Assembly: GCF_037975245.1 (NCBI RefSeq)
Contig: NC_092577.1
Location: 14,413,513-14,477,512 of the forward strand
Direction: 5' to 3'
From: Apostichopus japonicus
Lineage: Eukaryota > Echinodermata > Holothuroidea > Aspidochirotida > Stichopodidae
DNA length: 64,000 nt
Positions 47,301 to 62,300 of this stretch are shown here, piece by piece (within the stretch, counting starts at the first letter, position 1; each line of letters starts with the position of its first letter). The notes beneath the pieces are model-generated. The model ran no database searches. It was not told the origin of the DNA and saw only the letters and a program-made list of their open reading frames with translations. Made by a program: the position numbers and the translations under genes.

Positions 47301-50300
47301 GCTTCGATTTTGCCACACATTTGACTGGTAAGTCTTATTTGCTTTTGGCTTTGCTAAGAAAACATCTTAAATGTCTAAGTATTGAACCTTCCTTTATGTC
47401 TGGAAATAAGTCAAAGGATCATAGCCTCCAGGCAAGGACTTCTGAAAACTTGGGGGGAAATTGCGATTACCTTTAAGAAGGACTGTACTAGAAGGTTACT
47501 TGTGGTTACCTTTAAGAATTCCTGGAAGGTAACTTGTGGTATAAATACATTTAAGAGTTACTGGAAAGTAACTGTTAAGGTATGATGAGGCGGTGGGAAT
47601 TGTCAGTTAGTATTACTTCTTGTAATTGTGCTCTTTTATTGGAATCAATTTACAGATAAATTGATATGTGAGGTGTCCCCACCCACCACCTTGACACCTC
47701 TCCTCATCCTCACCCCAATCCCTCCATTCAAACCCACTTGCTTTCGGTGTATTTCAACGTACTACAAATCTACCCCAAAACTTATTGAAGGTTATTGTTG
47801 CCCCGCAGAAAGCAAAGAAGAGGAAGCGTGGATCTCAGAGCACCCCGCAAGTCGACGCTTCCGGCAGAAAGATTCGCAAAGTGCTGGCTCCATCATCCAC
47901 ACCTGCCAAGAAAGTTGCTGCTGACATTTTTAGTCCGTCTCGGAAGCCGTCCACCCCATCAACTCCTGCAGTAAGGACTGCTCCTTCATCAACACCTGCC
48001 AAAAAAGTTTCTGCTGACTTTTCCACTCCTTCCAGCAAGCCATCTACCCCATCCCGCAAGCCATCCACCCCATCCCACAAGCCGTCCACCCCAGCTCGCA
48101 AGCCATCCACCCCATCGACTCCCGTCGTGAGTTCTGCGACGAAATCGAAGCTGTCAGCATTTCACGCAACTGATGTAAGTATTGAATTAAAGGATCTTTG
48201 GCGACTGGTTGTGGTCAATTAATTGTTCTCCTGTCTGGTCTATCTCCTCTTTATAATTGAACTTTCATATCTACACCTCCTCAAATTTAGAATGTTCCCT
48301 CATTAGACCTTCTAATGTCTTTTTCATGTGCAAAAATGTTCACATGCGGAATGACGTAGGATTTTGGATGCTCCAGATATCAGAAATGAACTCACACGGA
48401 ATAAACTCAATACTTGTAATATGTTCAACGTTTTGCCAGTACTGAAAGTTCACAAGCAATTCAGTTTCTTAGTGAGGCTAGTTTATTTATTTCAACCAGG
48501 AAATGCCTAAAATTCTGATAATAATCATTCTGTCGATTATTCAAAGGAACTGTCTTTGAAATGAAAGAGTTGTGAGAATCAAGTGAAATCATTGATTACT
48601 TTGCTCGTCAATCTTTTATTTGATGAATACATCCAGGATGGTTGGTGACTTAGTATCATGAATCACAAGATGATGTTGAGTAGTCATGGTAACGAACCGA
48701 AAATTTGGTCCTAGGTACCCGCTTACTAATTCCGGTTGGTCCTCCCCCTCTTCCCCCCTGTTACCCCAAACATTACTGATTAAACCTAAAACCCAACTTG
48801 GCCTATACTAAAGGCATACCTCAATCTTCTATTTGATGAGTACATCTAGGAAGATGCTTAAGTTTCGTGAATTGAAAGATGCTGTTGTGTGTACTATAAC
48901 TCGCTAGGTTTGGTAATTATATAGTCTGAAATAATGTGTAAACTTAAAAGATATGTTTAGCATATCATGATGTTTTATCTTTAATGTTTACTTTGATCTT
49001 TATCATGTTCATTATGTTTGGTTTATGTTTTTCCAGTATGTAAAGTTCTGAGGGTGTAGTGCTAAACAAATGTCAAGATTTGTTGCAGTTTTTATACGTA
49101 AAACTATATGATTTTTGTACAGTTTTCTCAGTATTTTAGTTGTAACCAAGTTGAAAGACACAAAAACTGCTATGCAAAATAACATCAATGCTAAATTACT
49201 CTCTGGCTTTATAGTCCCTAAAGAAGTTTGATTCTAACTTTCTGTACATCGGTCGTGTTAAGTTACCTTAAAAAATTGTTTCTTGCAAATTGGATTGGCT
49301 AATGTAAACAATATTGTCGAGTATTAACCAAAGGATGGATTAAGATTCATGAGACTATTATTTTTGGCACTCAGCCAGGAATAATTTATGAATTACACTG
49401 AATGGGAAATGTTGGATTGCCCAGGAGACTTTCTCATATTAGTTTATTAATGATATATGCAAAAATGAAATTTAAAATATATATACTGTATATAATAATA
49501 ATAATATCAGATTTATGTGATGGTTTAGCTTTCACATTCTTTCAGATTTGTTGGAATCTTTAAAGATTCATAGAACAGAAAAAGCCAAGCTTCTAAGATT
49601 ATTGCACGCAGTTGGGACAATTTTTGCTATAATCAGTGTTATGTCTCGCTTCAGAGCACTCGTATTGTCAGTACGAGCAGTATGACTATCATGTTCAAAT
49701 TCTATCAGATCAAGGTTAGGAACTGTTTGTACTGACAATACCAACGCTTTGAGAGCATAATATTGGTATCCAGTTGAGAGAGGTATTAGCAATTAGGAAA
49801 TTGCCCCAACTGGCTGATAATTGTTGCCAATTTTTGAATATTTACTCTGATAGTTATTTGATCATTCGAATATTCTTCAGTGCAATTGGCCAAGGTTAAC
49901 ACTGACTATTTAAATATTCACAAAAATATTCATGAATGGGAACTTTCTGGAATCTCTTTATGTTGTATATGCTTGGTCAGTGCTGCAGGAGAGTTAACAG
50001 AGCAGCTAGTCAGCCTATGATTGGTGGTAATGTGGAGTGATGTGCATTGTGAGGTCACATGTCACAGAAGGAAAACTTCAATGGATCTTACACTGGAAAA
50101 TAATTCAAACTGCAATTCTGTCCTGTCTAAAATCTTGTTGACAACTGTGTCTTTGAAATGGTTCTGTTTGCAAGGAGTAACTGTCTGTTACTTGCTGTAC
50201 CAAGACGTAGAATAAGTAAGTAATTTTTTTTTGTCTTCTGCAGGTGTCAACTCCGTCTAAAGTAACAGATTCTGAACATGAAAGTTACCCACACAACAAG

Positions 50301-53300
50301 TTGTCATGGTTACAGCCAGATAACCTGAGGTTGGTAATTGTGTTTACTAATGCAGGGTTACTCTTGCCATGTTATTGTCACCATGTTTATTAATTATTAA
50401 CTAAGTATATATCAATGGTAGCAGCAAGATTAGGTACACCATTTGCACCATATCAATGTAGCCATAGTAGCAGCAACGTTATATGAACACCATATACACC
50501 ATAGCCATGTATATACATATATAGTAGCAGTAAGGTTTTGAACACCATTTATATAGATATAGTAGCATCAAGGTTATGAACACCATATACCAAAACCATT
50601 AATACGTATATATAGTAGCAGCAAGGTTATGAATATCATGTCCTCAAACCTTTTATGTATCTGCTTTGCTTAACAGCAAGTATACTAGTCTTACTAGAAT
50701 ATTACTTTAATGTATAAAGGACAGATTTTAACTGCCATGTCATCTTCCATTCTACATATTACATCATTTAATATGGAATGCTCTATCAAGACAAACATTC
50801 ATGGTGTAATATTTTGTCCTCATGAAGACTAGGTGTTTGTGTTAACTTAAACTCCATTGTTTTATTAAAACCCTCACATATATAACTGATAGTAAATAAT
50901 GAAAGGGCACCCAAATATTGCTTCATACATCTTGTCAGGAACTATTTTTTTTCCATTTAAATAACATAATTTGAACATTGGATTGAAGCCTCGGGGTATT
51001 AAACCAAATACCTAAGATTAACTTATTATAGCTGCAGAGGCCGGCAAGTATTTTATTTTAGTTATGTAGACCGATACTTTTCTTGATTTCAGAGATGCAA
51101 AAGGTCACCTCAAGACAAGAGAAGACTACGACCCTCGAACTCTCAAAGTACCGCAGAGTTTCCTGGACAAATGCACTCCTGTAAGTTTTCTTTCAAATTT
51201 CCCCGTACACTTCTGAAATTGTAACAGTCTTCAAGGATGGTTGACATGGTTAAGGTCCAAGTCTTCAGCAAAGGCACCGTCCAAAATCCTGCATACAAGC
51301 CTGTTTTTTTACTACAAGTTAAAAAAGAAATCTTGCATCTACAATCTTTGTTTTCCTTGCAGAATTCTTTTTACTATCATTGCAAAACTCACAATTGGTG
51401 ACATGTTGTATAAAAACTTGCCCAAGTAAAGTCCTCTGCAGAAACCGAAAAATTTTCTCTTCTGTCAGGGCTCAAGTTTTTTAGTTAGTTAACATCTAAA
51501 GAAATCTGAAAGTTTGAATGTGCCAACTTCTGACAGCATTTTACATTTAACAATTTCAGCAGATGTTGCATTGGAATATACATCATAAAGGTTTCCTACT
51601 CTTCACATTCTATGGTCCTTCGACTCTCTAGGCTACCCGTTAATCTACTAAGGTCAGCCTTGTATATCTAGTCACAATTATAACGGCCATCCACGTATAG
51701 GTACAGAAGGCCAATAAAATGCAGTGACTGAGTTTCATTGAAAGAAGTTTTCAACATGCTGGTAGTAGCACACAGTTTTCATATCTCTGAGCCTATACCT
51801 CAGTTACTTAATGGAAAAATATATCGATAACTTGAAAGGTCTGTTGAACTGCGGATGAAACAGTATATTCATAAAAAATAATAATTTCTTGCAATCAAAA
51901 CTTTGTGTCCTAATTGTTCATGGCAGGATGTGGGAGTGGGGAGGGGGGGGGGGACATCAAAACCATGCCCGTGGATTTCCAAGAATGAATATGGTCACTG
52001 TACTTTGAGCCAGCTAATCAGAGCACCAAATAGGCCTTGTCTACTCTGTCATCATTCAAGATTCTCTTAAATATTTTTGTCTCTTTCAGGCGATACGTCA
52101 GTGGTGGGATATAAAGGCTAAACATTTTGACACTGTGCTGTTCTTCAAGGTACTTATGTCATTGATCATCTTTATTCATGATTCATTGATCATCTTTATT
52201 CATAGTTCATTGATCATCTTTATTCATTGTTCATTGATCATGCTTATTCGTGATATCATTGATCATCTTTATTCATGATTTCATTGATCATATTTATTGA
52301 TATCATTGATCATATTTATTCATGATTTCATTGTTCATCTATTCATGGTTCATTGATCATATTTATTGATATTGATCATCTTTATTCATGATTTCATTGT
52401 TCATCTTTATTCATGATGTTATTGATCATCTTTATTCATGATTTCATTGATCATCTTTATTCATGATTTCATTGATCATATATATTCATGATGTCATTGA
52501 TCATCTTTATTCATGATTTCATTGATCATCTATATTCATGAATTCATTGATCATATATATTCATGATGTCATTGATCATCTTTATTCATGATTTAATTGA
52601 TCATCTTTATGCATAATTTCATTAATTCATTAGTCATTTTCATCATGATTTCCTAGATCATATTAAAGTAGGATGTACTTTCTTTCTTGTAATTGTAACA
52701 TTAGTAAATGTGATTAGTTGTTAAAGTAGTTGAAAGTGTTGTTGTGGATACAATTTTATATATGTAGAATGCCCATTCAGTGTTTTCACTCTGTTACTAA
52801 GTTAGGTGTGTTAGCTGGGTAAAGAGGCCCCTGCACAGCCTAACCAGATGTTTGTCATACACTACATGCATTTCAATGCAAGTTTGTGTTGTGTTGTTCT
52901 GAAGCCTATGCAATCATGATGGTTATTGTGTTTGTGCATATTGGTGAGTTTATGATGCACTGCTCAAGAAGAGAAATGGCTGAATTTATACTTAATATGC
53001 AGATACCCCATTTACAGTAAATTTTGAATTCTTCCATGATGGGATGTCGAATTGCTTTGTAGAGGTTCAAAGTCTGATAAAGTTGCAACTACAGTATCTT
53101 ACAAATTGAGTCTTGGATGAACCTCATTTAGTTTGTGGATGCCCCATTTAGATTAGATATAACGCTTTTGGGGGTTGGAGTTCAAATTCATTTGTGGTAA
53201 TCAGAGTTCAAAGTATAGGTCACTTTTGTGAACAAAATATGTCAAGAACAGACAGAAACTTTGATGGTACTTCATATTCTGGGTGCTTTATATTGGTTTG

Positions 53301-56300
53301 TTGAACTATGTTTGCTTCAGACACTCTCAGAGGTGTGAGCAAAGGGCAAAGTATGGGGTGAAGTAGAGAAGGGTGATGGCCTTATCAGTGTCATAAAGAG
53401 CAAGATAAATGCTTTTCAAATTTTCTCTTTTGTAGATGGGAAAATTCTACGAACTTTTCAACATGGATGCCGAGGTAGGAGTGAAGGAGCTTGGCTTAAT
53501 TTACATGAAGGTAAGAACAAATCTTCTGATTGGTTTGCTTATTTCATGGAGTACTGGTTGCACTGCTGAAGATTGACTCTCATAGAAAAATAACCAGATT
53601 GGTTAAGGTTGGGTGTCACAAATTAATCTTGAGGGCCAGAGAGAAACTACCTATTGAACCGTCTGCGACCCTTGAGGATGCAGGGCAAATTTTTAAGAAA
53701 TTTCGCTAGTTCTGCATCGGACAACCAGTACTTACATTTTGGTTAACTAGTTGGGCTATTAGTTACAAACTTGATTGTCCTAAAATGTATAGCAAAAGTT
53801 AAACAGTGACCATTACTAAAGGTTGTACACTGTAGGAGAGATTTGTAGGTTGGTGAATAGGACACCAATATGTACACTGTAGGAGAGATGTGTAGGCTTT
53901 GTGGATAGCTAGACACCAGTATGTACCCAGTAGGAGAGATGAGTAGGTTGGTGAGTAGAACAATAATATGTACACTGTAGGAGAGATGTGTAGATTCATG
54001 CTTAGAACACCAATATGTAGACTGTAGCAGAGATTTGTAGGTTGGAGAACACCAGCTTTGGGCTGATGGCAATTATCCTTTTATCTATTGGGAGGGGGGA
54101 AAGGGGTAGTTAGTTACAATGCAATTGAATTTGATGTTAACAACTGGACCTCCGCTGGACAACCTCTACAGCTGATTTTGGTTGTTCAGACAAGAATTTG
54201 GTGGTCTAGAAATACTCAATCAAAAGTGGACCCTGTCTAAAAAAGCAAATTCAAATTTGAAACCTAATGTTAGGTTTTTAATGAATAACATGGGTTTGTT
54301 TCCTCATTTTTAGCATTTTCTGTCATGTGTTTAATATAATTTTTTAATCAACAATCCCTTTATGTTGTATAACCACATGTGATTGGTCTGTCAGTAAATT
54401 AAAAATTAGATTTATCAATCAATTTTTCATAAATTTTATTGAGACCTAGTTTTATTAATAATTAGCCTCGAAGTTAGTTCTATATTTTATAACGATAAGC
54501 AAGCCACATGTTAATGAGGTAGAAGATGGATGGCTTGTAACTTACATTCATACATCCAGTGGTTATCCAATTTACAGTTTTAGTTTGTTTTGAACTTTTA
54601 ATAGTTTGGAAGGCCTGTTCAGGTGGGAAAACTTTTTTTTTTGCCTGGGTGATAAACCTATCTTGCTTGGACCAGCTCTGGACTTGAACCACACAACTTC
54701 CCAGTAATAAGTTTAATTGCTTGCCATTATCCACTCGACAATACAGGCATGAGCTTTTTCCGAATTCGCGGAATATCCGTGATTTCTTTTCTACCTCGGG
54801 GACAAAAACTATTATCCTAACACACTGTAGCATACGCAATCTGGAGCCCATACCGCAGTTTTGCAAAGTTCCGTGATATTTTATTTACCCCAGGCTCATC
54901 CCTGACAATAGCAATGGCAAATAGACACGACCTTTAAAATAGGACATGTCATGTTCACTCGGTTTAAAAGGTTACCTTGGTTAAAGTATATAAACGTGAA
55001 ATATACCAGCTTGATATATGAATGGTTTATCTGCAGGGAGAGAATGCTCACTGTGGCTTCCCCGAAATCGCCTTTGGTAGATACAGCGATACTCTGATCA
55101 AGAAGGGTTACAAAGTGGCAAGGATTGAGCAGACTGAAACTCCAGATATGATGCAAGAGAGATGCCGAGGTTGTGAGTAGAAACAATAAAAATAATAATA
55201 ATCAGCAGTTATATTTATGACGCTTAACTGACGACAAATGTGGGAGAAACCCGCAATGGCTAATGGATTACATCTTACATGACGGGTGGCTTTCAATTCA
55301 ACATTCAACTCTAGTTTGGATTTTTTTTTTCAATTTAGAATGTCATTTCAGATGGGAAAACCATACAGTAGATTGCTGTTGGATGAAAAGCCCTGTGTAC
55401 TATGACCCGGCCGGGTATCAAACCCAGAACCTTGGGATTGCTAAGCCTCGTTGCTTTAAATGCCACCGCCTTTATCCACAGTCTTTAATTGTCAGCCTAA
55501 TTAGACTGTTGAGAATAGTTCCATTACACTTCCATACATTTGAACTTTGAACGATAAGGAAATTTTCTGGATTTGATCCACAATCTCCATGGATTTGTGT
55601 TAAAGTCAATGTTTGCCTCATTAACTCTGTTGATCATAAGATAATCTATCATAAGATAATCTATTTTAGGTTTGTTGTTGCTGTATCCTCATGTTTCTTT
55701 ATTAAGTATCTGAAAACTAATTGCATTGCCTTGACATTTGACCAAGATATCCCATGCCTGCTTGCCATAAAACAGTAACATTAAGATGATTACAAGTTTG
55801 TCTATTGGTATGTGTCCTCCCCCCTCCCATCATGCTCTCCTCCTCCATCCCCAACCACCTCCACCCCCTTTTGTTCTTTCATGTAAGATATCAGAGCATC
55901 TGTTCTCATTTATTTTTATCCAGTGGGAAGAATGGCAACCAAGTTTGACAAAGTTGTGAAGAGAGAAGTTTGCAGAGTATCAAGCAAAGGTATCAATCAA
56001 CTTATTTCACATCAAATTGTTAATTTTCTCTGGTAATTTCGTGGTTAATTAAGCTATTTTTAGACTTATCACCACTGACTAAAGTTTGTAAGAGGTAGTT
56101 AATGTTACGTCTACGGTGTCAGTGGAATAGGTAACCTCATGAAGTGCTGTGCTCTATCAGGTGAGCAGTACTAACTGTTTTGTTGTTGGTGACAGTCCAA
56201 AGTCCACTTAATTAAATGCACTTGTTTTGTATTGAATGTTGGAACCAAACATTATAAGATATTGACCAAGATCAACACATGTGTCATTGGACACCATCCA

Positions 56301-59300
56301 ATATAAACACATGTAGGTAATACATACATGGAACTAATATGATGCCAGTGCATCAAATAAATTTAGGCAATTTGATCTGACAAAGAAATGGTCACTTACA
56401 GATCTGCATCACTTAAAGGGTGTGAAGACACAAAGGGCACAAAGCCGGTAATCTGACCTAGTTTCGAATGAGGTGTAACAGAAGTGTTAGACACCCATCG
56501 ATCCCCAAACATACACACACAGCTTGCTACCGTCGGTAATTAGACACTAGTGTACAGTCAATACATACAGCTACGGTCAGTACCCACAACACAGTGAACA
56601 TAGCAGCGATGGACATCTAGATAAAAGATAACAAGGTATCACGTTTCATTACTGTCTGCATTTTGTAGCGACAACAAGAAAACTTCACTTGCAAGCAACA
56701 GAAAAGTTAACTTTTCAGAGCGGGGCACACGGCTTGGGGGGATCTTCAGTGCCTTTAAGTGCTGGATACACTAGTTGGTGAAGCACAGGACTTGTGTAGG
56801 GAATAATATAATAGCCGGTATTGCATCGCAGAATGCTATATAAAATGGTCAAATTGGTGTAGAAATCCAAAGATTTATAGCTGTTTGTTTCCTGGGAAAC
56901 GTATCTTATAAAAGACAAAGTGCAGAGACTGCTATACACAACTTGACCAATAAATTATTCTCTGTTTTGGTGTTTTGGAGATCACTGGCTCTAATCTCAT
57001 TATACCCAAAGGTTTCTGTTCTATTTTTCTCATTGTTTATCATTTCCCAGTTGATATTCTGTAGTTAATATACTGTATAATAATTTAATCATTAAGTTAT
57101 ATGGGAAACAACATTTTGCAACAACGGAAGCAGCCATTTTGAAGCAAATATGTTGAATAAAAACCAAATCCACTTCCTGTTCTACTTTCCTTTCGACAGG
57201 AACAAGAACTTACAGTTTTATTGACGGAGATTCTTGTGATAGCCAGAGTAGCTATCTTCTCGCAGTAGCTGAGAGAAGTGAGGGGGACACAGTGGGTGAA
57301 GAGAGTACCTACGGTGTCTGCTTTGTCGATACCTCCATTGGCAAATTTCATGTGAGTTTTGTTATAATGTACTTGCTGTAAGAGGAGATTGCAAAAAGAC
57401 ATTTGAAATCGTCTCTTCTGTTCATGTACTAAAAGGCACAAAGATTTATGGAGTTAAATTACTTTTTAACCATCCTCCTTTCCCATCCACACACCTTCCT
57501 TTACTGACCAAAGTCAACATCATAGCTTGCTAAATTCTGTGTCTAACCTTCATGTATCATCTTTATGTGATTGTTGCAAAATCACACCTGAAAATTTGCA
57601 CGGAGCAGATGTTCCATGTACCTGTTCGTCTTAATGCTTATGTGATCACACAGGTAATGTTTGCTTAGTTGGTAAACCAGGAATCGCCTGATAATCAAAG
57701 TGTTAACAGCTCACAATTCTCCATCTCTGATACAAGGCCAGCCTAGACTAGCAACAACTAATGTGAACCTTTGTTACTAGACTAAGTTTTTGTCTGTACT
57801 GTTTGCTTTCAAAGGGAAGCCTAAGTGAAGTTCACTTGCTATGAACTTGTGATAGGGCTGAGTTAGTCTGATGTCGGTTTTCAAATGTAAACCTGGGCAA
57901 GGTGCACCAGCTATAAACATGTGTTTGAGCTAACTTGGAAATGGTTTATTCTTGAAAGGAATCCTTGGTTTTGTATGCCGGGTATGAACATGTGGTTGGG
58001 CTATCTTAAGTTTAAATGGTTGATTTAAGAAGGAAACCTTGGCTTGGTACCCCTATTAGGAATTTGTGTAAAGTTGAAAGTGTTGACCTTTCCATCAAAA
58101 AGTCAATTTTCTCAAGATTTTAAATATATTTTTTGATTTTACATGCTAACAAATTAGTCATAAAATAAAATTCATTGTTACGCATATGGAGAGAAATTCT
58201 GATCAAAATGGCAACCAACTGGCTTAAATTGCATTGTTTTCTTTTCTTTAAAATAATAATGGGCTCAAACTAAAGAAACATGAATGATCCTAATATATGA
58301 AATATAATAATAACAGTTTTTCTTTACTTCCAAGACGTTATTATTTTACTTTCCTGTAGATTGGTCAGTTCAGAGATGACAGACATAGCTCCAGATTTAG
58401 GACACTGATTTCTCATCATTCGCCAGCTCAGGTACATATTTTTCTTTATATTTGGATTGATGATGTATTCACTACTCCTTGGTTCTTCCTACCACTTAGG
58501 AAACGATGAGGAAAAGTGCAGTCTGCTGGTAAATTGCGACCTTTTAAAAACTGCATGACTGCGGCCAGTGGAACTTTATAGTGTAATTTATAACATAATT
58601 CTCTTAGATGCATTCATGATAATCATAATAATAATAATAATAATATAAGAATTTGTAAAGCGCTTTTATCCAGTTAAAAAAACTGCTCATAAGTGCTGCA
58701 GGAGCAAAGTACCCAAAATGGACACAACAGTTATTAAACAAATGGATACGCATTCATGAATAAGAACATCTTGAGTTCTTCTCTGGAAAGTTGACACATG
58801 CTGGATTGTTCCAGAGCTGTGGAGCTGATCTAGCAAAGCAGCGTTCCCCATAGGGGGAAGTGCGAAAAGTAGGGTACCTATAGGAAACAGTAAATTTACC
58901 TCACTGTAAATGTAGATTTGCTGGGATGAAATGCTATCTTTAACATGAACATTATGCAAAGCACAACTTTGTATCTATTATATTCTATGTTATGTAGTAT
59001 TTGCTTTTTTGCCCCAGAGGTGTCTTAGGTACATCATTAATCTGCAGCATCTGGTGGATATGGGAAAAAAGGTTTCATTTTAGCTTCAGTCAAATTGCTA
59101 GTGAATCAATACTGTACATAACTTTCATAGTGAATTAATGTGAGTGGGGGATAGATTGTAGTATTTATAAAGTTCTTATGGCATTTGTGAAACTATTTGT
59201 TTCTTTCTAAGTACCTTTTGTGCCCATTTTACCGGCACTATCTGTTTTCTTGTCATTTGTTGAAGGTTTTACTAGAAAGAGGGAAACTGTCACAGAAGTC

Positions 59301-62300
59301 TCATCAGATCATTCAAAATAATCTTCTCTCTGTGCTGAAAGACCAACTGGTACCTGGCAGTGAATTCTGGAGTGCTCAAAAAACCCTGAAGGTGTTGTCA
59401 GATAAAAATTGTTTCGAAGATACAGTGAAAGATAAGAAAGATGCAGATGACAACATCCAAAATTGGCCAGACGTTATCAAAAAGATGGTTTCAGAGGGTC
59501 AGTGTTCTTAGATTTTAGCAAAATACGAGGGAGAAATTTTTTTATTTTGTGGTATTCCTCTCCAACGAAATATGCCTAAAATAAATCATGTATTTCGTTG
59601 CTAACATGAAACCTTGAGTTTTGTAACCTTTATTGACTGTTTCTAAAGAACAAAGTATGTTTGCCTAAGAATTGATTTGTATGTGTGTAAATATGTGTTG
59701 TATGTTGACAGCTTAGGCTTTCTAACTGTTTGTTGCATTGCACGTGACCCTGTAAAAGCACATATTAAGTACAGTATGATATAACTGGATTCTTTATTCA
59801 GTCATTGTAGACTTTATTTAACATGCCTGTGTCATGTTCTAGCAAATTTGTAACTTTCATTGAAAAACTTGCAGCCATGAATTCTCTGGGAATTTTAGAA
59901 TTATAGTATATATTCTAGTTCAAGAGTAACAATGTGTACTCATGCTTATAGAAACTTGTACTTATGCCCTTATTACTCATACCAAGGGAGATTATACTGG
60001 TACTGGTACTCATGCTGTTGTACTTGTACTTATACTGTTGTACTCGTAATCATGCTGTTGTACTAGTACTCATGCTGTTTACTCGTATTAATGCTTTTGT
60101 ACTCATGTTAATGCTGTTGTACTTGTACTCATGCATTTTCACTTGTACTCATGCTGTTGTACTCAAACTCATGCTGTTGTACTCTAATCATGCTGTTGTA
60201 TTTATACTCATGCTGTTTTACTTGTACTCATGCTGTTGTACTCAAACTCATGCTGTTGTACTCTAATCATGCTGTTGTATTTATACTTATGCTGTTTTAC
60301 TTGTACTCATGCTGTTGTACTCAAACTCATGCTGTTGTACTCTAATCATGCTGTTGTATTTATACTCATGCTGTTTTACTTGTACTGCAACTGTGACTAA
60401 TTTTAAGGAAGATTGTGTGTTTCTCCAGCCTTTTTATCTTTCATTCAATTCGGTACTTAACAAATTTTTCCTTCTTAAGACTTAACATCAAGAGATTTGC
60501 TTATAAATGATGATAAACCATCTGTGATGATAATTTCTCAACAGGTGATTCTCTTGGTTTGACACCAAAGAGTAGGTATGAACTGGCCCTATCAGCTCTT
60601 GGTGCCTGCATCTGGTATCTCAAGGAATGCAAACTGGAACAGGAACTGCTATCAATGTGTAGCTTTGAAGAGTACCGCCCACTAGATACAAAACATGTTA
60701 CTAAGGAAACTGACGAGGCTGTTTTTTCCAAGACAAGACAACATTTAGTAAGCACAATATTAAAATTTTCCCTCCTTTCCTCTTGCCTGTTAAAAAGTAG
60801 ACACAACAAAACAAACGTGAAAATTAGCCAGTTTTTTCTCCTTTGTAGGGCAATAATTCCTCTAACCCCATTCCCTCTTGCACAGACACACCCAGACACA
60901 TTTCTTGACCACTTCAGACTGACTATCAAGCAATGATATTTCACAGTCTGACAAGGATCTCTTTTCTTGGTTCAAACTTGCTCTGAGAACGTAAAGCTGT
61001 GATTTGCAGGAGTAGCAATTGCAGTAGAATTCTTATGATTGTCTCCTCACTTTGGTACAGTTTGAAAATAAGGTAGCTTGAAAATAAGCTATCCTTACAC
61101 ATCTTCTCTATGAGCTACCAGGGTAACAGACTATGATGATGATAGTTTTTCCTACAAGTTATAGTGAAAACCTCATATTGTAAAGGATTCAAACTTGATT
61201 CAAACCAGTGTTACATTAGTAATTTTGCTTCTACTTAAATTCACAGGTTCTGGATGGAATTTCTCTCTCAAATCTTGAAATTTTGCAAAATAGCCTAACA
61301 GGAGATCAGGATGGAACTCTACTAGAGCGCCTTGACCGATGTTCAACCCCGTTTGGAAAACGGCTATTTAGACAGTGGCTTTGTGCACCTCTCTGTAACC
61401 CCAACTCAATTAATGATAGGTATGAACAATAACTAGCTATAAGCCAACAGGCCAGACCTTTTTGCCTGTCAGCAGTTCATGAAATTTCTCTATCAGGATG
61501 TGATCACAGAGTGACCAGCAAATACCTTTATGACTGGGTAAACAGGGAATGCACAAAGGGAAGAATCAAAATCTGACACCAGAGTTTGACCATTTTATCT
61601 GAGTCCTTTCTTTATAGGAACTGGTATTAATGTGGAAGTAAAACCAAATACAAAGTGTCTTTTTAGTGATGAAATTACATTCCTGTTTTTATTTTTGTTG
61701 AGGGCAAATGTAGTTTGTGGCAAACTATCTCAAATACTGTTAATTTTGAAGGAATAGTTATTTTTGGTATTGTTCTTTATTTGTATCTTAATAATTTTTA
61801 CCTTTTGTCTGAAACCAGTATTAAAATATTGAGATGATATTAAAGAGAAGGTTCAATGGATGATGAGGTGTCAAAGGTCAAAATGTTAGCATTAACTTAC
61901 TTAATACTTACATAATCCTTGACGATGGACTCAAATTTAGGGTTAGAAAAGTTTTAAAGAGAAACCCATTTAATCTTGTTTTTGATTTGTTTACTTTGTT
62001 ATTCCTTTAAGTAAAGAGAGGGTGTTTATGTGCTTTAGTTTCCAAGGACACTGTTGAACTATCAGAAAAAACCTTGGTACAGTGCCTTTAGGTTATTTTC
62101 ATTTCCTTCTTTCTGTCTTTGATCTTTCCAAACTGTTAATTTAAAAATGTATAAAGTATTTCTATACAAATTTTCATCTACTGATGCTTAATTTCAGACT
62201 CAATGCAGTTGAGGACTTGATGGAACACCAAGATCAAGTCACGGAAGCTGTTGAAGTTCTCAAGAAGCTGCCCGACTTGGAGAGGTTTCTCAGCAAGTAA

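Noticed and set aside
48257-48445. Short frame after MSH6 exon 6
   Set aside because: Exon 6 ends at a clear GTAAGT donor in phase 0 and continues properly at 50244, so this is intron.
52159-52640. CRISPR-like regular repeats
   Set aside because: There are no unique spacers; units are contiguous and degenerate. This is an ordinary intronic tandem repeat in an animal gene.
59964-60345. Repetitive Cys/Leu-rich frames ([15 protein letters not shown] type)
   Set aside because: Translation of the intron 15 tandem repeat between two secure MSH6 exons.
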